The position numbers and the translations under genes were made by a program. From Flavobacteriaceae bacterium (lineage in GTDB: Bacteria; Bacteroidota; Bacteroidia; Flavobacteriales; Flavobacteriaceae), in assembly GCA_947461915.1 (NCBI GenBank), contig CANHNG010000008.1, positions 1 through 15,359 of the forward strand: DNA of 15,359 bases, in the 5' to 3' direction. A model generated the notes under the pieces. The model was not told the origin of the DNA, made no database searches, and worked only from the letters and a program-made list of their open reading frames with translations. This document shows, one piece after another, positions 14,974-15,359 of the stretch. Positions within the stretch are counted from its first letter, which is position 1; each line of letters begins with the position of its first letter.

Positions 14974-15359
14974 ATGGCTACTCGAAAAAACAATAGTAAG
15001 GCAAACAACGAAGAAAAAGACATCAATTACTATAAAAAGAAATTCTGGAAAGTTTTCTTTTATAGTTTGGGCGGAATTATGGTTTTTTTCTTATTTGCCT
15101 CTTGGGGACTTTTTGGTTCTATGCCTTCCTTCGAAGATTTAGAAAATCCGGATTCTAATTTGGCCACTGAAATCATCTCGTCTGATGGGGAAATTTTGGG
15201 GAAATATTTCGAAAAAAATAGGTCGCAGTTAAAATATTCCGACTTGCCAAAAAGCCTTGTGCAAGCATTGGTAGCAACCGAGGACGAACGTTTTTACGAA
15301 CATTCCGGAATTGACGGCAGAGGAACTTTGAGAGCCATCTCTAGTTTGGGAACAAGCGG
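14974..15359 (+). CDS. Class A penicillin-binding protein 1A, N-terminal part
   Basis: This bifunctional peptidoglycan synthase (glycosyltransferase plus transpeptidase) is anchored in the inner membrane with its catalytic part in the periplasm. Only 128 residues lie in the window. A charged cytoplasmic N-terminus (1-25) is followed by one membrane helix (about 26-48, VFFYSLGGIMVFFLFASW). The start of the GT51 domain then includes IISSDGEILGKYF and the motif ATEDERFYEHSGIDGRG, with likely catalytic Glu103. The frame is open to the window end. The gene follows gldH by 9 bases and is presumably in the same operon. The penicillin-binding domain is outside the window, so the full architecture is inferred. 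Confidence 0.92.
   Translation, partial: MATRKNNSKANNEEKDINYYKKKFWKVFFYSLGGIMVFFLFASWGLFGSMPSFEDLENPDSNLATEIISSDGEILGKYFEKNRSQLKYSDLPKSLVQALVATEDERFYEHSGIDGRGTLRAISSLGTS

Overview
The window looks like chromosome of a Flavobacterium-type Bacteroidetes. The evidence is a gldH gliding-motility lipoprotein gene next to ricT and a class A penicillin-binding protein gene, AT-rich DNA, several TAnnTTTG promoter boxes typical of the phylum, and weak or absent Shine-Dalgarno sites. There are no rRNA or tRNA genes, no CRISPR array and no complete insertion sequence.

Left part (1-5240, all minus strand): a surface-polysaccharide locus. fcl and gmd make GDP-L-fucose from GDP-mannose, and a Wzx-like flippase (cut by the window edge) follows further downstream. 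Between gmd and the flippase lies an intruder: a DUF4062/RecG-like ATPase/winged-helix gene. A decayed copy of the 3' end of gmd sits on its far side. That fragment and the intact gmd share a 59-bp identical stretch, so the gene is framed by direct repeats of gmd. This points to insertion or allele exchange by recombination.

Middle part (5213-8973): a metal homeostasis unit. mntH (an NRAMP transporter fused to a universal-stress domain) and mntR (a DtxR-family repressor) form a minus-strand operon. A terminator candidate separates it from fcl. Divergent from mntH is a secreted beta-barrel protein gene. The gap between them holds a palindrome, TTTAG-N6-CTAAA, that overlaps the -7 box of the barrel gene. 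My main hypothesis is that MntR controls both sides, which would make the barrel protein an outer-membrane manganese component.

Right part (9028-15359): brxA (bacilliredoxin) ends at a strong symmetric terminator facing a membrane-bound multi-PAS protein with no kinase domain. Next are trhO (tRNA U34 hydroxylase of the rhodanese family, with an added C-terminal barrel) and the operon-like run ricT-gldH-pbp1A, with the last gene cut by the window end.

Three intergenic gaps (upstream of gmd, brxA and ricT) carry degenerate tandem arrays with the same 7-bp period but different unit sequences.
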